Part shown: positions 8,331 through 15,754 of the stretch, one piece after another
Layout of the letters: each line of letters starts with the position of its first letter
Numbering within the stretch: the first letter of the stretch is position 1
Assembly (NCBI GenBank): GCA_002419025.1
Contig: DIFG01000091.1
Coordinates: 1 to 34,156, forward strand
Source: Deltaproteobacteria bacterium UBA5754
GTDB taxonomy: Bacteria; Desulfobacterota; Dissulfuribacteria; Dissulfuribacterales; UBA5754
Direction of reading: 5' to 3'
Length of the DNA stretch: 34,156 bases
The notes under the pieces: model-generated
The model's database searches: none
Seen by the model: the letters and a program-made list of their open reading frames with translations, nothing else
What the model was told of the DNA's origin: nothing
Made by a program: the position numbers and the translations under genes

Positions 8331-8473
8331 TGATGGCGTCGCAAAAAGTCCAAATTGCCCTATTGTCATTTCGAACAACGGGAGAAATCTTGATAGTGCC
8401 AACTGGTTAATAAGAAAGATTTCTCGCTGACGCTTAAAATGACATACTTTTTCGACTTTTTGCGAGACCATCA
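8331..8473. repeat. Family 2 composite palindrome
   Basis: Outer arms at 8331-8350 (TGATGGCGTCGCAAAAAGTC) and 8454-8473 are inverted copies with 18 of 20 positions matching. Nested inside is a second imperfect inverted pair, GTCATTTCG...GAAATCT at 8365-8390 and its counterpart at 8417-8444. The element ends 14 bases before the ABC ATPase start. The same outer arms recur at 12450-12597 and 18351-18491 around different inner sequences. Confidence 0.8.
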
Positions 8474-8487
8474 AGCATGAGGAATGA

Positions 8488-9474
8488 ATGAAAACTGAGA
8501 ACGACATTGCCATCAAGGTCCAGGGGCTCGCCAAACGTTTTGGTGACGTTCAGGCCGTCACTGCGGTCGATTTTGAGGTAAATACCGGAGAATTGTTCGG
8601 TTTCCTGGGACCCAACGGCGCAGGCAAGACAACGACCATCAATATGCTTACCGGCCTGGCACGCCCTGACGCCGGAACCATTCACATCGGCGGCATCGAC
8701 TGCACCAGGAGGCCGCGGGCCGCTCAACACCTGATCGGCGTGGTTCCCGACGAAAGCAACCTGTACCCGGAGCTCTCCGGCTTTGACAACCTTGGCTTCT
8801 GCGCCGCCCTTTATGGAATGGGCAAGGCCGAGCGACAGGCGAGGGCGAAAGAGCTGCTCGAGGCCTTCGATCTGACCAAGGCGGCCGGACGCAGGTTCGG
8901 CGGCTATTCCAAAGGCATGAAGCGCAGGCTGACCATTGCCGCCGGAATCATCCACAGGCCGAGAATCCTGTTTCTGGATGAACCCACCACCGGCATCGAT
9001 GTCGCAAGCGCCCGGCAGTTACGCCAGCTCATCGGCGATCTGCACAAGAACGGAACGACCATCTTTCTGACCACCCATTATATCGAGGAGGCGGAGAGGT
9101 TATGCGACCGTATCGCCTTCATCATGTCCGGCCGCATTGTCCGGATCGACACCGTGGCAAACCTTGTTCAGCCCATTCGTGAAAAACATGTGATGCAGAT
9201 CACCTTCGCAAACGGCGTGAATGATCTTTCAGACCGGCTTGCCGAGGAATTCCCCGGCCTGAATTTTACCAGTCCGGAGCCCGGATTGATCCAGGTGGAG
9301 GCCGATGCGCCTATCCGGGTCGGGCCGCTGGTGCGATTCCTTGAGGATCGCGGGGCCGAGGTGGCGGAGGCCAGGCGAATCAGACCAAGCCTTGAGGATG
9401 TCTTTGTCCGGATCACCGGGGTCGGTGCGGATGTCATGCGCAAGGAGAAAGAAAAATCCGGAGGAAACCAATGA
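8488..9474 (+). CDS. ABC transporter ATP-binding protein (ABC-2 export type)
   Basis: A 328-residue nucleotide-binding subunit of an ABC-2 (DrrA/NodI-like) exporter. Visible motifs are Walker A GPNGAGKTTT (about residues 41-50), the signature region YSKGMKRRL (a variant of LSGGQ), Walker B RILFLDEPTTGID, and the switch His in TTHYIEEAERL. The segment after residue about 220 is the accessory domain common in this class. GAGGAA lies just before the ATG at 8488. The stop overlaps the permease start (ATGA, 9471-9474). The substrate cannot be read from sequence. Drug, lipid or polysaccharide export are all possible. Confidence 0.9.
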   Translation: MKTENDIAIKVQGLAKRFGDVQAVTAVDFEVNTGELFGFLGPNGAGKTTTINMLTGLARPDAGTIHIGGIDCTRRPRAAQHLIGVVPDESNLYPELSGFDNLGFCAALYGMGKAERQARAKELLEAFDLTKAAGRRFGGYSKGMKRRLTIAAGIIHRPRILFLDEPTTGIDVASARQLRQLIGDLHKNGTTIFLTTHYIEEAERLCDRIAFIMSGRIVRIDTVANLVQPIREKHVMQITFANGVNDLSDRLAEEFPGLNFTSPEPGLIQVEADAPIRVGPLVRFLEDRGAEVAEARRIRPSLEDVFVRITGVGADVMRKEKEKSGGNQ

Positions 9475-10208
9475 AACACTGGATCGCCTTCTGGAACATA
9501 CTGACCAAGGATTTCCGCACCTACTATCTGAAACCGCCGAACATCAGTTGGGGGCTTATCTTTCCCCTGGCCTGGACCGGCATGTTTTTCATCAGGTCCG
9601 GCAGGGGGATGGAGAGTATTTCCTCGATACTCCCGGGGGTGACCGCCCTGTCCATCTTGTTCGGCACGACCTCCCTGCTCGCGGTGACCGTGACCTTTGA
9701 GAAAAAAAACCGTTCCTTCGAGCGGCTGTTGCTGGCCCCCATCCCCCTTGAATTGCTGATGCTGGCCAAGACCAGCGGGGCGATTCTGTTCGGGGTGGTC
9801 AACGCCTTTGTCCCCGTCCTCATGGCGGCGTTCCTGGTCGATCTGGGCCATGTGAACTGGCTGGTGTTTATTCCTGCGGTTGTGCTGATCTCGGTGGCTT
9901 CAACCTTCCTCGGACTGTTTATTGCGGTGGCGGTGAGCGAGGTGTTCGAGGCCCAGACCTTTTCCAATTTCTTCCGCTTCCCCATGATTTTCCTGTGCGG
10001 GCTCTTTTTCCCCATCAGCGCGCTGCCGGTTTTCCTGAAACCACTCGCCTACGCACTGCCCCTGACCTATGGCGCGGACATGCTCCACGGGGCCATCCAT
10101 GGCGGAAATATCATGTCCGTTCCTCTTAATCTGGCCATCCTTGCCGCGTTCTGTGCCGGTTTGTTCATGGTGAGCCTCCGCAATATCAGGAGGCGATGGA
10201 TTGCCTGA
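9471..10208 (+). CDS. ABC-2 type transporter permease
   Basis: A 245-residue membrane subunit with about six hydrophobic segments and the ABC-2 family pattern: a cytoplasmic start (MKHWIAFWNILTKDFRTYYLKP), the coupling region after the first helices (EKKNRSFERLLLAPIPLELL) and the late MIFLCGLFFPISALPVFLKPLAYALPLTYGADML motif typical of NodJ/DrrB proteins. It pairs with the ATPase encoded just upstream and overlaps the following sigma-like gene. The acceptor and substrate are unknown. Confidence 0.88.
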   Translation: MKHWIAFWNILTKDFRTYYLKPPNISWGLIFPLAWTGMFFIRSGRGMESISSILPGVTALSILFGTTSLLAVTVTFEKKNRSFERLLLAPIPLELLMLAKTSGAILFGVVNAFVPVLMAAFLVDLGHVNWLVFIPAVVLISVASTFLGLFIAVAVSEVFEAQTFSNFFRFPMIFLCGLFFPISALPVFLKPLAYALPLTYGADMLHGAIHGGNIMSVPLNLAILAAFCAGLFMVSLRNIRRRWIA

Positions 10209-10482
10209 TTGTCCGGAAAGCGATGAGTTTCTGCTGCAGGCCGTCGGCCGGGGCGATCCGGCGGCCTTTCCCAGTATTGTGGAACGCCACCAAACCTGGG
10301 CCTGGCGGATCGCCTGGCGCTTTACCGGGAACGAGGAAGATGTTTCAGACATCGTCCAGGAGACCTTTCTGCGTATTCTAAACGCATCTGGACGATACCT
10401 GCCCACAGCGAAATTCCGGACCTATTTCTATCAGATCATCTCCCGCCTTTGTCAGTTACGTACGAAGCAAAACTGCCGGTGA
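10201..10482 (+). pseudogene. Truncated ECF sigma factor (region 2 only)
   Basis: Reads DEFLLQAVGRGDPAAFPSIV, then NEEDVSDIVQETFLRIL and AKFRTYFYQIISRLC, which is sigma-70 region 2 of an ECF factor. The frame stops after 93 codons, so the linker and the DNA-binding region 4 are missing. Family members are usually 160-200 residues. A TTG start at 10201 is preceded by AGGAGG at 10189-10194 and overlaps the permease stop, so the gene was once translationally coupled to the exporter. Homology is lost at about 10455-10466, and the stop codon lies inside the stem of the following terminator. Probably a decayed gene. A region-2-only protein that binds core polymerase is possible but unlikely. Confidence 0.7.
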
Positions 10483-10506
10483 CCAAATAGTCACCGGCAG
10501 TTTTGC
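10467..10506. terminator. Bidirectional rho-independent terminator
   Basis: A perfect 17-bp inverted repeat, GCAAAACTGCCGGTGAC at 10467-10483 and its complement at 10490-10506, with a six-base loop. The stem ends in TTTTGC on the plus strand, and the mirrored AAAA side gives a T run on the minus strand. It sits between convergent genes, the sigma remnant on plus and the secreted protein on minus, and can serve both. Confidence 0.8.
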
Positions 10507-10525
10507 TTAAACAGAAAGGACACGA

Positions 10526-11950
10526 CTACTTGCTAAAGCGCTTGATCGGAAAACGGTAAGCCGGATCGACGCCGGCGGCGACCAATGAGCCGTTCAACAG
10601 GGCGGCCAAATCGTTGTAGACGAAATCAGGAAAGGCCGAAAACATGAATGCCTGGACCGGCATGTTCATCAGCTCCATCATCATGGTGGCATCTTTGAAG
10701 AAGAAAGTAAAGGTTGCCTTAGCGGTGTACATGTTTAGGCCGGCGTCATCGCCATCCTGATAGATGCTGACCATGCAGGGCATGGCCGGGGTATGGTGCA
10801 AACCTGATGAAAGGGCGGTGATAGCATAGAACTTGGTGCACATTTCCATGAGGTTGGCGATGTTGCCGGCATCACCCACCTGCAGCCGGCGGCCGTATTT
10901 CCATCCCTGGGTGGTAAGGTTCTGGTCCCACAGGGGACCGAACATGCTATCGACCATACCTGGGAACTGAGTCTTGAAATCGTCAAGATTGTTGAAATGG
11001 AGGATCGGGCCGCCATATGGGGTCAGGTCGCAATCGAACGGGGTATCTGGATCCATCCAGCTGAACAGGGAACCGAAGAGCACCTGGACCATCTGGTTGA
11101 GATCAGCCAGAGGGCCGCTGTTGTACATCGGGGCAAGGGCCCGGACATAACCGGTAAAGGCATCGGCCAAGGAGTTGGCGTCGGCATTCGGAACGACCAC
11201 CGTGGGAGTGATGTCATCTTCGGTGAGCTTGTCGAGATCGGCATCGGTGATCGGCAGGAGACCATTGTACATAGGGTTGAGGTTCATCCGCCAGTCGTAC
11301 GTGGTCTGCTCGGCAAGAATGCGGTTCAGGGCATCGGTCAGGCGGTCACTGACCAGCTTGCAATGCTGGTTAAACTTCAGGTTGTCCCACCAGTTCAACT
11401 CCTGGAAAGAAATCTTGGAAACCGCCAAGGGGTTGATGATCGACACCAGAACATAATCTGCCGGGTCTTCAGGGCCCAGTTCGATTCCCAGCAGATCGCC
11501 GAGCTGTTTGAACATCTGGGCGGTCAAGCTGGATGAGGTGTAGACGGAGATTGACCAGGGACCGCTGACGGCCTTGCCATTGCCAAATTGGCTGTAGAAC
11601 TTGCTGTCCTTGGCGGTCAGGACTTCCACTACGGCGGCGAATTCATCCTGCCCCTGAATCGGGGTGGTCGGAAATTCAATGATTTCGACGGGTAGCGGAT
11701 CCATGCCGTCATTGGCGGTCATCAGGGTGAAATAGCCGTTGGAATAGTCTTCGATATGTTCCTTAATGGTTTCGGCAACCTCGTGGACGAGGGCTTTACG
11801 ATCAATGGTTGCAGGGTCAACCGGTAACTTTTTGATGACCGTGAATGGCATGACCGGGTAGGATACTGCCGCCTGCAGCGGGCCAGCCAGAAACAGCAAA
11901 GCAGCGGCTACGAAAACGATCAATAGACGGGAAGCGAATTTGGTGTGCAT
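10526..11950 (-). CDS. Unrecognised secreted protein, 474 residues
   Basis: Begins with a clear Sec signal peptide: MHTKFASR, a hydrophobic core of about 15 residues, then LQA-AVS, suggesting cleavage near residue 27. The mature protein is acidic with aromatic residues and no cysteine motif, membrane helix or lipobox. The C-terminal part (HHTPAMPCMVSIYQDGDDAG onwards) faintly recalls DUF302-type proteins, but I cannot assert the family. AGGAG precedes the start. It is the only sizeable minus-strand gene in the window and lies in a less GC-rich stretch than its neighbours, next to transposase remains, so recent acquisition is plausible. It ends against the shared terminator. Function unknown; exported to periplasm or outside. 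Confidence 0.8.
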   Translation of the reverse strand: MHTKFASRLLIVFVAAALLFLAGPLQAAVSYPVMPFTVIKKLPVDPATIDRKALVHEVAETIKEHIEDYSNGYFTLMTANDGMDPLPVEIIEFPTTPIQGQDEFAAVVEVLTAKDSKFYSQFGNGKAVSGPWSISVYTSSSLTAQMFKQLGDLLGIELGPEDPADYVLVSIINPLAVSKISFQELNWWDNLKFNQHCKLVSDRLTDALNRILAEQTTYDWRMNLNPMYNGLLPITDADLDKLTEDDITPTVVVPNADANSLADAFTGYVRALAPMYNSGPLADLNQMVQVLFGSLFSWMDPDTPFDCDLTPYGGPILHFNNLDDFKTQFPGMVDSMFGPLWDQNLTTQGWKYGRRLQVGDAGNIANLMEMCTKFYAITALSSGLHHTPAMPCMVSIYQDGDDAGLNMYTAKATFTFFFKDATMMMELMNMPVQAFMFSAFPDFVYNDLAALLNGSLVAAGVDPAYRFPIKRFSK

Positions 11951-12042
11951 GGGATTTTTCTCCTATTGAAGATCTTCTGGGACCGGTCCTGAATCACCTT
12001 GAAAAGCTCCACCACCTCTGGTACATTGATTTCCACTTTCAT
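11920..12042 (-). pseudogene. Probable IS256-family transposase N-terminal remnant
   Basis: A 40-codon frame starting MKVEINVPEVVELFKVIQDR, with GGAG upstream. The first about 27 residues resemble, from memory, the start of IS256/Mutator-type transposases, which usually continue into an LFEMIR-like helix. Here the similarity ends at IFNR and the frame runs out of phase into the start of the secreted-protein gene. The AT-rich leader before it (12050-12150) also differs from the surrounding GC-rich DNA. Low-to-moderate confidence, since the match is short. Confidence 0.4.
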
Positions 12043-12138
12043 GGCGCTTCTCCTTTATTGGGTAGGTTCTGCTCAAACCCCCATTTAACGGAAAATCGCC
12101 TTTTTTCATTCCCTTTCCAAATTCACAAAAAATTTACA

Positions 12139-12316
12139 CCTAAATTGAACGATTTTTGATGACAGCGAGGAGAAGGATCAGACTTGACAACCTTCCTGAA
12201 CATCGCCTTCTCACACCCAACGGATTCCACCACCGTCGGCATCATTTGCCAATACATCATTTGCCAATATATGATAGTTATAATTGGGGGAGAGAAGAAG
12301 AATCGCTCAATTTAGG
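12139..12316. repeat. Inverted repeat pair flanking 146 bp
   Basis: CCTAAATTGAACGATT at 12139-12154 and AATCGCTCAATTTAGG at 12301-12316 are inverted copies with 15 of 16 positions matching. They could be terminal inverted repeats of a small non-autonomous element, or of two abutting insertion sequence remnants, since the probable transposase fragment lies just to the left. Confidence 0.55.
12240..12269. repeat. 15-bp perfect tandem duplication
   Basis: CATCATTTGCCAATA occurs twice back to back (12240-12254 and 12255-12269). This is a simple tandem duplication inside the 12139-12316 inverted repeat. Confidence 0.85.
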
Positions 12317-12335
12317 TTACATCTATCCCTTTTTG

Positions 12336-12443
12336 GAGTGCATGGTATTTTCCTCCTTTCAGTGTAATGATAACTGCCCCCATGACCTGAGGCTCGATGG
12401 TGGACGAGTGTATGGTATTTTTCTCCTTTCGGTGAAGTGATAA
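12336..12443. repeat. 38-bp direct repeat with minus-strand Shine-Dalgarno sequences
   Basis: Positions 12336-12373 and 12406-12443 match at 33 of 38 bases, offset by 70 bp. Read on the minus strand each carries AAAGGAG, a short A-rich spacer and then ATG (left copy) or ATA (right copy) followed by CACTC. The left copy would start a peptide of only six codons. It looks like a duplicated translation-initiation region that lost its gene. Confidence 0.6.
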
Positions 12444-12449
12444 AGTAAA

Positions 12450-12597
12450 ATGGATTCGTAAAAAGTCGAAAATTCCAATTTGCGTCATTCCGGCCTCTGT
12501 CTGCAAACAGGCATGAGGCCGAATGTTAATTTTTTAACAAGTTCTGGATGCCGGATCAAGTCCGGCATGGCGAGTCCAGAACTTTTAACGAGTCCAT
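12450..12597. repeat. Family 2 composite palindrome
   Basis: Arms ATGGATTCGTAAAAAGT at 12450-12466 and ACTTTTAACGAGTCCAT at 12581-12597 are inverted with 15 of 17 matching. The interior carries the CTGGATGCCGGATCAAGTCC box near 12544 and the diverged box near 12484. It is a degenerate member of the family seen at 8331 and 18351. Confidence 0.65.
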
Positions 12598-12727
12598 CAT
12601 TTATTACTGACACCCCGGTTCTTGCACAGGAGCCGGGTGAAGGTTATCCTTTTTTACAAGTACTTCAAAAGAGACGGATTTCGTGCGTCGATCTGCGCGG
12701 AACGTCTTTCCTTCGCCCTCCCCTACA

Positions 12728-13789
12728 ATGGATAACTTCTTCGACATAACCGCCGTTCCCTGGGAACAGATCGTGTGGACATTCTCGCTCCTTTTCGTTA
12801 CAGCAGCGGCGGGGCTCGCCGCTCACTCCATGATCTTCCGGTTCCTCCGGCGGTGGGCTCGAAGCTTCGACCCGGAGCTGGAACAGGCACTCATCCATAC
12901 ATGTTCCCGATCATCCCGTCTCATTTTCGTCCTCTTCGCCATCGGGTTTATCCTTCCCCTTCTGTCCATCCCCGTAGACTATCAGGTCATTACGAAGCGC
13001 ACCCACGCCGTCGTCTTTATAGCCGCCGTCTCCTGGCTCCTCGTCGGAGGAATCCGGTTCGTCGAGGCCGTCATCAATATCCGCTACGACATCCGGAGCC
13101 GAGACAATCTCAAGGCACGGGCCATACACACCCAGTACCGGGTCTTTGCGAATATCTCCATCTTCCTCGTTACCCTTGTGGGGGTCGCCCTCATCCTCAT
13201 GAGCTTTGACCAGATCCGCCAGCTTGGGGTGAGTCTCCTTGCATCCGCCGGCATCGCGGGCATCATCCTGAGCTTCGCCGCCCAGAAAAGCATCGCGACC
13301 GTGCTCGCGGGGATCCAGATCGCAATCACCCAACCCATCCGAGTGGAGGACGTGGTGATCGTAGAGGGTGAATGGGGCTGGATCGAGGAGATAACCCTCA
13401 CCTACGTCGTCGTCCGGATCTGGGATCTTCGAAGGCTCGTGGTGCCCATCATCTATTTCATTGAAAAACCTTTTCAGAACTGGACGAGGGTCTCCTCTGA
13501 CATCCTCGGAACGGTCTTTCTCCATTTGGATTACACCATACCCGTGGAAGAAATCAGAAAGGAACTGCGAAGGCTCCTTGAGGCATCCCCCCTTTGGGAC
13601 AGAAAGGTCTGCGTGGCCCAGGTGACGAACCTGACGGACAGGACCATGGAGATCAGGGCGCTCATGAGCGCTGCGGATTCACCGACCCTCTGGGACCTGA
13701 GATGCCATGTCCGGGAAAAACTCCTGGATTTCGTCCGGAAAAACTATCCGGAGAGTCTTCCCAGGTTCAGGGCCGAACTGGAAAAGTAA
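12728..13789 (+). CDS. MscS-family mechanosensitive ion channel
   Basis: A 353-residue small-conductance mechanosensitive channel. Several N-terminal helices are followed by the pore-lining helix and the beta domain: LLASAGIAGIILSFAAQKSIATVLAGIQIAITQPIRVED, then VVIVEGEWGWIEEITLTYVVVRIWDLRRLVVPIIYF, both diagnostic of MscS. The C-terminal alpha/beta domain follows. It releases solutes on sudden osmotic downshift. The ATG at 12728 is used. A GTG at 12683 is in frame and would add 15 residues of non-membrane sequence, and neither has a strong ribosome-binding site. It sits directly upstream of trehalose synthesis genes, which suggests a joint osmotic-response block. Confidence 0.88.
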   Translation: MDNFFDITAVPWEQIVWTFSLLFVTAAAGLAAHSMIFRFLRRWARSFDPELEQALIHTCSRSSRLIFVLFAIGFILPLLSIPVDYQVITKRTHAVVFIAAVSWLLVGGIRFVEAVINIRYDIRSRDNLKARAIHTQYRVFANISIFLVTLVGVALILMSFDQIRQLGVSLLASAGIAGIILSFAAQKSIATVLAGIQIAITQPIRVEDVVIVEGEWGWIEEITLTYVVVRIWDLRRLVVPIIYFIEKPFQNWTRVSSDILGTVFLHLDYTIPVEEIRKELRRLLEASPLWDRKVCVAQVTNLTDRTMEIRALMSAADSPTLWDLRCHVREKLLDFVRKNYPESLPRFRAELEK

Positions 13790-13805
13790 AAACGAGGGAC
13801 CACTC

Positions 13806-14498
13806 ATGAATCAGGATGCGACACCGCCAGGCGAGGAAAAAAATCAGCCCTTCCGGGTAAAGGACTGCTCCCTCGTAGGGATCTCGACGGGACTTCGCTC
13901 CCAAAACCTGAGAGAATTCCGGGAAGCCCTCCAGAGCGTCCCCGAGGGAAGCATCTACCATCACTTCTGGGGTCGGTTCCTCGAGCCCCACTTCGACGAA
14001 CCTGAATACAACAACGACTTCGCTGCCTGGGCATTCCACTGCCTCCATGAAAAATCCCTTGCGGAACGCCTGGCAGTCGTCAATCCGACAGATCACCCCG
14101 ATATTGAGTCCTTGCGGAGGGAGGTGCTGGACATCGTCGAGGAGCGGCTCGACGAACTGGAATTCGTTCCCTGGGCCATGAGGGAAGATCTCTTCCACTT
14201 CACCCGCTCCCAGCTTCTCGTCTTTGATACAGGGCGTTGCCTTTCAAATCCCGAAGATCTCCCTAAAGCCGTCTCCGAGATGAGCCCAGGGAGTGTGTTC
14301 TATCACTTCATCGACGCCCGCAGACGCACCGATGACCGCATCGACGACTTCAGCGCCTGGCTCTCCGATTTCAAAGACCGACATGCCGACCTGACACGGC
14401 AACTCTCTGCCATCGACCCGTATTTCTCCTCACTGAAGGAGCTCAAGGAGGCGCTTGCATTGATCTTTTCGAACTATTTCGGCGTAACAGGCCAATGA
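13806..14498 (+). CDS. DUF5752-like protein with internal duplication
   Basis: A 230-residue soluble protein without signal or membrane segments. I recognise the sequence type as DUF5752, commonly found beside trehalose or glycosyltransferase genes; its function is not known. Two repeats are visible. FREALQSVPEGSIYHHFWGR (38-57) matches LPKAVSEMSPGSVFYHFIDA (152-171). NDFAAW (70-75) matches DDFSAW (180-185). LAERLAVVNP matches LTRQLSAIDP. The ATG at 13806 follows GAGGGA. The stop overlaps the trehalose synthase start by ATGA, so the two products are likely made together. A regulatory or scaffolding role for the synthase is a guess from position only. Confidence 0.78.
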   Translation: MNQDATPPGEEKNQPFRVKDCSLVGISTGLRSQNLREFREALQSVPEGSIYHHFWGRFLEPHFDEPEYNNDFAAWAFHCLHEKSLAERLAVVNPTDHPDIESLRREVLDIVEERLDELEFVPWAMREDLFHFTRSQLLVFDTGRCLSNPEDLPKAVSEMSPGSVFYHFIDARRRTDDRIDDFSAWLSDFKDRHADLTRQLSAIDPYFSSLKELKEALALIFSNYFGVTGQ

Positions 14499-15754
14499 AC
14501 GAACTTCTCAGCCGCTACGAAGAAATGGCCGGCCGGGAAGCCGTCAGTCAGCTTGTCGAGCTTGCAGCCCCCCTTCAGGGGGCAAAAATCGTCCACGTGA
14601 ACTCCACACGGGAAGGGGGCGGGGTGGCGGAGATCCTCCGGGTGATGATCCCGCTCATGGAGTCGCTCGGACTCTCGGTCCGCTGGGAGGTCATGGAAGG
14701 CACACCGGACTTTTTCCATTGCACAAAGGGATTCCACAATGCGATCCAGGGAGCCAGGATCGAAATCAAGGAATCGCTCCTGCAAGAATACGAAAGGGTG
14801 AACGGGGAGAATGCCGAACGGCTCCGGCCGGTCCTCGAGGAGGCCGACTTTGTCTTCATCCACGACCCCCAGCCTGCGCATTTCCTCAGATTTATTCCGA
14901 GCAGACGGGGCAAATGGGTCTGGAGATGCCATATCGACTGCAGTCATCCCAACCGCCGTGTCTGGAATTACATCAAGGGCTTGGTTCAGGAATATGACGC
15001 AAGCATCTTTTCGCTTCCCCAGTTCGCGCGTCAACTCCCGCACACCCAATACCTCATCCCACCGAGCATCGATCCGTTGAGTGAAAAAAACATAGGTCTT
15101 CCTCAGGAAGAGATCAACGGGGTCTTCGATCGTTTCGGCCTGAAACAGGACATTCCCCTTCTCATCCAGGTCTCCCGTTTCGACCGCTTCAAGGACCCCA
15201 TCGGGGTCATCAGTGCCTACCGGGAGATCCGGAAGATGATCCCGGTCCAGCTCGTACTTGCAGGAAGCGGGGCGACCGACGACCCGGAAGGCGCAATCGT
15301 CCTCGACGAGGTCCGTGAGGCCGCGGCTGGCGACCCGGACATCCACATCCTCCTCCTCCCCGCGACCGAACACCGGACGATCAATGCCCTCCAGCGCGCC
15401 GCGGACATCGTCATCCAGAAGTCCATCCGCGAGGGCTTCGGCCTCACCGTGACCGAGGGCATGTGGAAGGGAAAACCTGTGATAGGAGGAGACACCGGCG
15501 GGATCCGGCTCCAGGTGGTGGACCACTATACAGGATTCCGGGTAAAGACCCCGGAGGGCGCGGCCCTTCGCATCCGCTACCTCCTTCACAACCGCAAGAT
15601 CCTCCATGACATGGGCGAAACGGCCCGGCGCTTCGTCCGGGAAAACTTTCTCATCACCCGGCACGTGAGGGACTATCTCGCCCTCATGCTCGGGCTACTC
15701 CACTCCTTCGAGGACCGGATCGATCTGAGCGAGGGCGGTGTATGCGTTCTGTGA
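14495..15754 (+). CDS. treT: TreT-like trehalose synthase (GT4 glycosyltransferase)
   Basis: A 419-residue GT-B glycosyltransferase. The glycine-rich acceptor loop VNSTREGGGVAEIL near the N-terminus, HDPQPAHFL, and the nucleotide-sugar site ending in IREGFGLTVTEGM (E313 and E321, the E-x7-E motif of GT4) followed by KPVIGGDTGGIRLQV match trehalose glycosyltransferring synthase, which joins NDP-glucose and glucose to form trehalose in one step. Other GT4 activities cannot be excluded by eye. The start overlaps the DUF5752 stop, and the last 13 bases overlap otsB. Presence beside OtsA/OtsB gives two possible trehalose routes in one operon. Confidence 0.82.
   Translation: MNELLSRYEEMAGREAVSQLVELAAPLQGAKIVHVNSTREGGGVAEILRVMIPLMESLGLSVRWEVMEGTPDFFHCTKGFHNAIQGARIEIKESLLQEYERVNGENAERLRPVLEEADFVFIHDPQPAHFLRFIPSRRGKWVWRCHIDCSHPNRRVWNYIKGLVQEYDASIFSLPQFARQLPHTQYLIPPSIDPLSEKNIGLPQEEINGVFDRFGLKQDIPLLIQVSRFDRFKDPIGVISAYREIRKMIPVQLVLAGSGATDDPEGAIVLDEVREAAAGDPDIHILLLPATEHRTINALQRAADIVIQKSIREGFGLTVTEGMWKGKPVIGGDTGGIRLQVVDHYTGFRVKTPEGAALRIRYLLHNRKILHDMGETARRFVRENFLITRHVRDYLALMLGLLHSFEDRIDLSEGGVCVL

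Larger units (their letters stand above)
12043..12727. other. AT-rich, repeat-filled intergenic region
   Basis: No intact gene is visible in these 685 bases. The left part is AT-rich and looks like a decayed insertion. It holds a 16-bp inverted repeat, a 15-bp tandem duplication, a 38-bp direct repeat carrying minus-strand ribosome-binding-like sequences, and a family 2 palindrome at its right end, each listed separately. A 64-codon minus-strand frame (12312-12506) runs through the direct repeats and is not believed to be a gene. Confidence 0.6.

Noticed and set aside
12312..12506. A 64-codon minus-strand gene
   Set aside because: It runs through two direct repeats and a palindrome arm, so the frame is a by-product of repeats.
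14474..15664. A 396-residue minus-strand open frame
   Set aside because: It is antisense to the trehalose synthase gene and has low-complexity acidic composition typical of a shadow frame.
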